From contig DCIH01000049.1 in NCBI GenBank assembly GCA_002317575.1, positions 714-6,817 of the forward strand: a stretch of 6,104 bases of DNA, written 5' to 3'. The notes beneath the pieces are model-generated. The model saw only the letters and a program-made list of their open reading frames with translations, was not told the origin of the DNA and did not search any database. The translations under genes and the position numbers were made by a program. Shown piece after piece: positions 5,969-6,104 of the stretch. Position 1 is the first letter of the stretch. Each line of letters opens with the position of its first letter. The DNA comes from Verrucomicrobia bacterium UBA1731. Its GTDB lineage: Bacteria; Verrucomicrobiota; Kiritimatiellia; RFP12; UBA1067.

Positions 5969-6104
5969 TTCACCACGATCTGGCCGGCCTTGGCGAGCAT
6001 CTTCGCTTCAACCGACTGGATTTCCGCAAAACCCTGCGAAGAGTGCGGATTGAGGCCGTTGGAGGCCTCCATCGAAGAATCCGCCTCGTTGTAGATCGTC
6101 GCCT
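5965..6104 (-). CDS. C-terminal end of an unrecognised protein (partial, last 45 aa)
   Basis: An open minus-strand frame enters from the window edge and ends with TGA at 5967-5965. The visible tail begins ATIYNEADSSMEASNG, continues NPHSSQGFAEIQ and ends SVEAKMLAKAGQIVVK. It is polar, helical-looking near the end, and without a membrane segment. The 4-nt GTGA overlap with the kinase start argues that this is a real upstream gene of the same operon. I cannot assign a family from 45 residues. Since it precedes fucose salvage genes, a role in the same sugar or glycan pathway is possible but unproven. Confidence 0.65.
   Translation of the reverse strand, partial: ATIYNEADSSMEASNGLNPHSSQGFAEIQSVEAKMLAKAGQIVVK

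Noticed and set aside
4889..6094. Plus-strand open frames of about 370-400 codons opposite the fucokinase
   Set aside because: They are antisense to a gene with complete GHMP kinase motifs, and the translations are Arg-, Ala- or Ser-rich without domains.

Overview
The window is a GC-rich bacterial chromosomal segment in which every supportable gene lies on the minus strand. Transcription order therefore runs from high to low coordinates. The genes fill almost all of the DNA, with overlaps or gaps of a few bases. The gene set points to an anaerobic, saccharolytic Gram-negative bacterium: a Cys-rich Mrp ATPase of the kind common in anaerobes, and a fucose-salvage pair resembling Bacteroides Fkp. 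A PVC-type lineage such as Kiritimatiellota is a plausible guess, but the sequence alone does not prove it.

Region 1 (6104 to 3850) is a tightly overlapping operon segment. An unrecognised gene, of which only the last 45 codons are present, overlaps a GHMP-family sugar kinase by 4 nt (GTGA). The kinase overlaps a nucleotidylyltransferase by 8 nt. The kinase matches the C-terminal half of bacterial/plant fucokinase/GDP-fucose pyrophosphorylase (Fkp/FKGP), and the transferase matches the N-terminal half. Together they should convert L-fucose to L-fucose-1-phosphate and then GDP-L-fucose for capping surface glycans. Here the fused enzyme exists as two proteins, encoded in the reverse order to the fusion.

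Region 2 (3849 to 3775) is a 75-base intergenic stretch with a short hairpin followed by eight U, a terminator candidate. A longer competing helix pairs the corA start codon with the same upstream bases.

Region 3 (3774 to 596) holds corA (divalent cation channel), der/engA (double GTPase for 50S ribosome assembly) and an mrp/NBP35 Fe-S carrier ATPase, spaced 15 and 17 nt apart, probably one transcript.

Region 4 (595 to 1) has a plausible sigma-70-like extended -10 promoter, a small charged coiled-coil protein of unknown role, two small hairpins and a tRNA-Ser(UGA) cut by the window edge. No mobile elements, CRISPR arrays or long repeats were seen, and there is no gene-free stretch over 300 bases.
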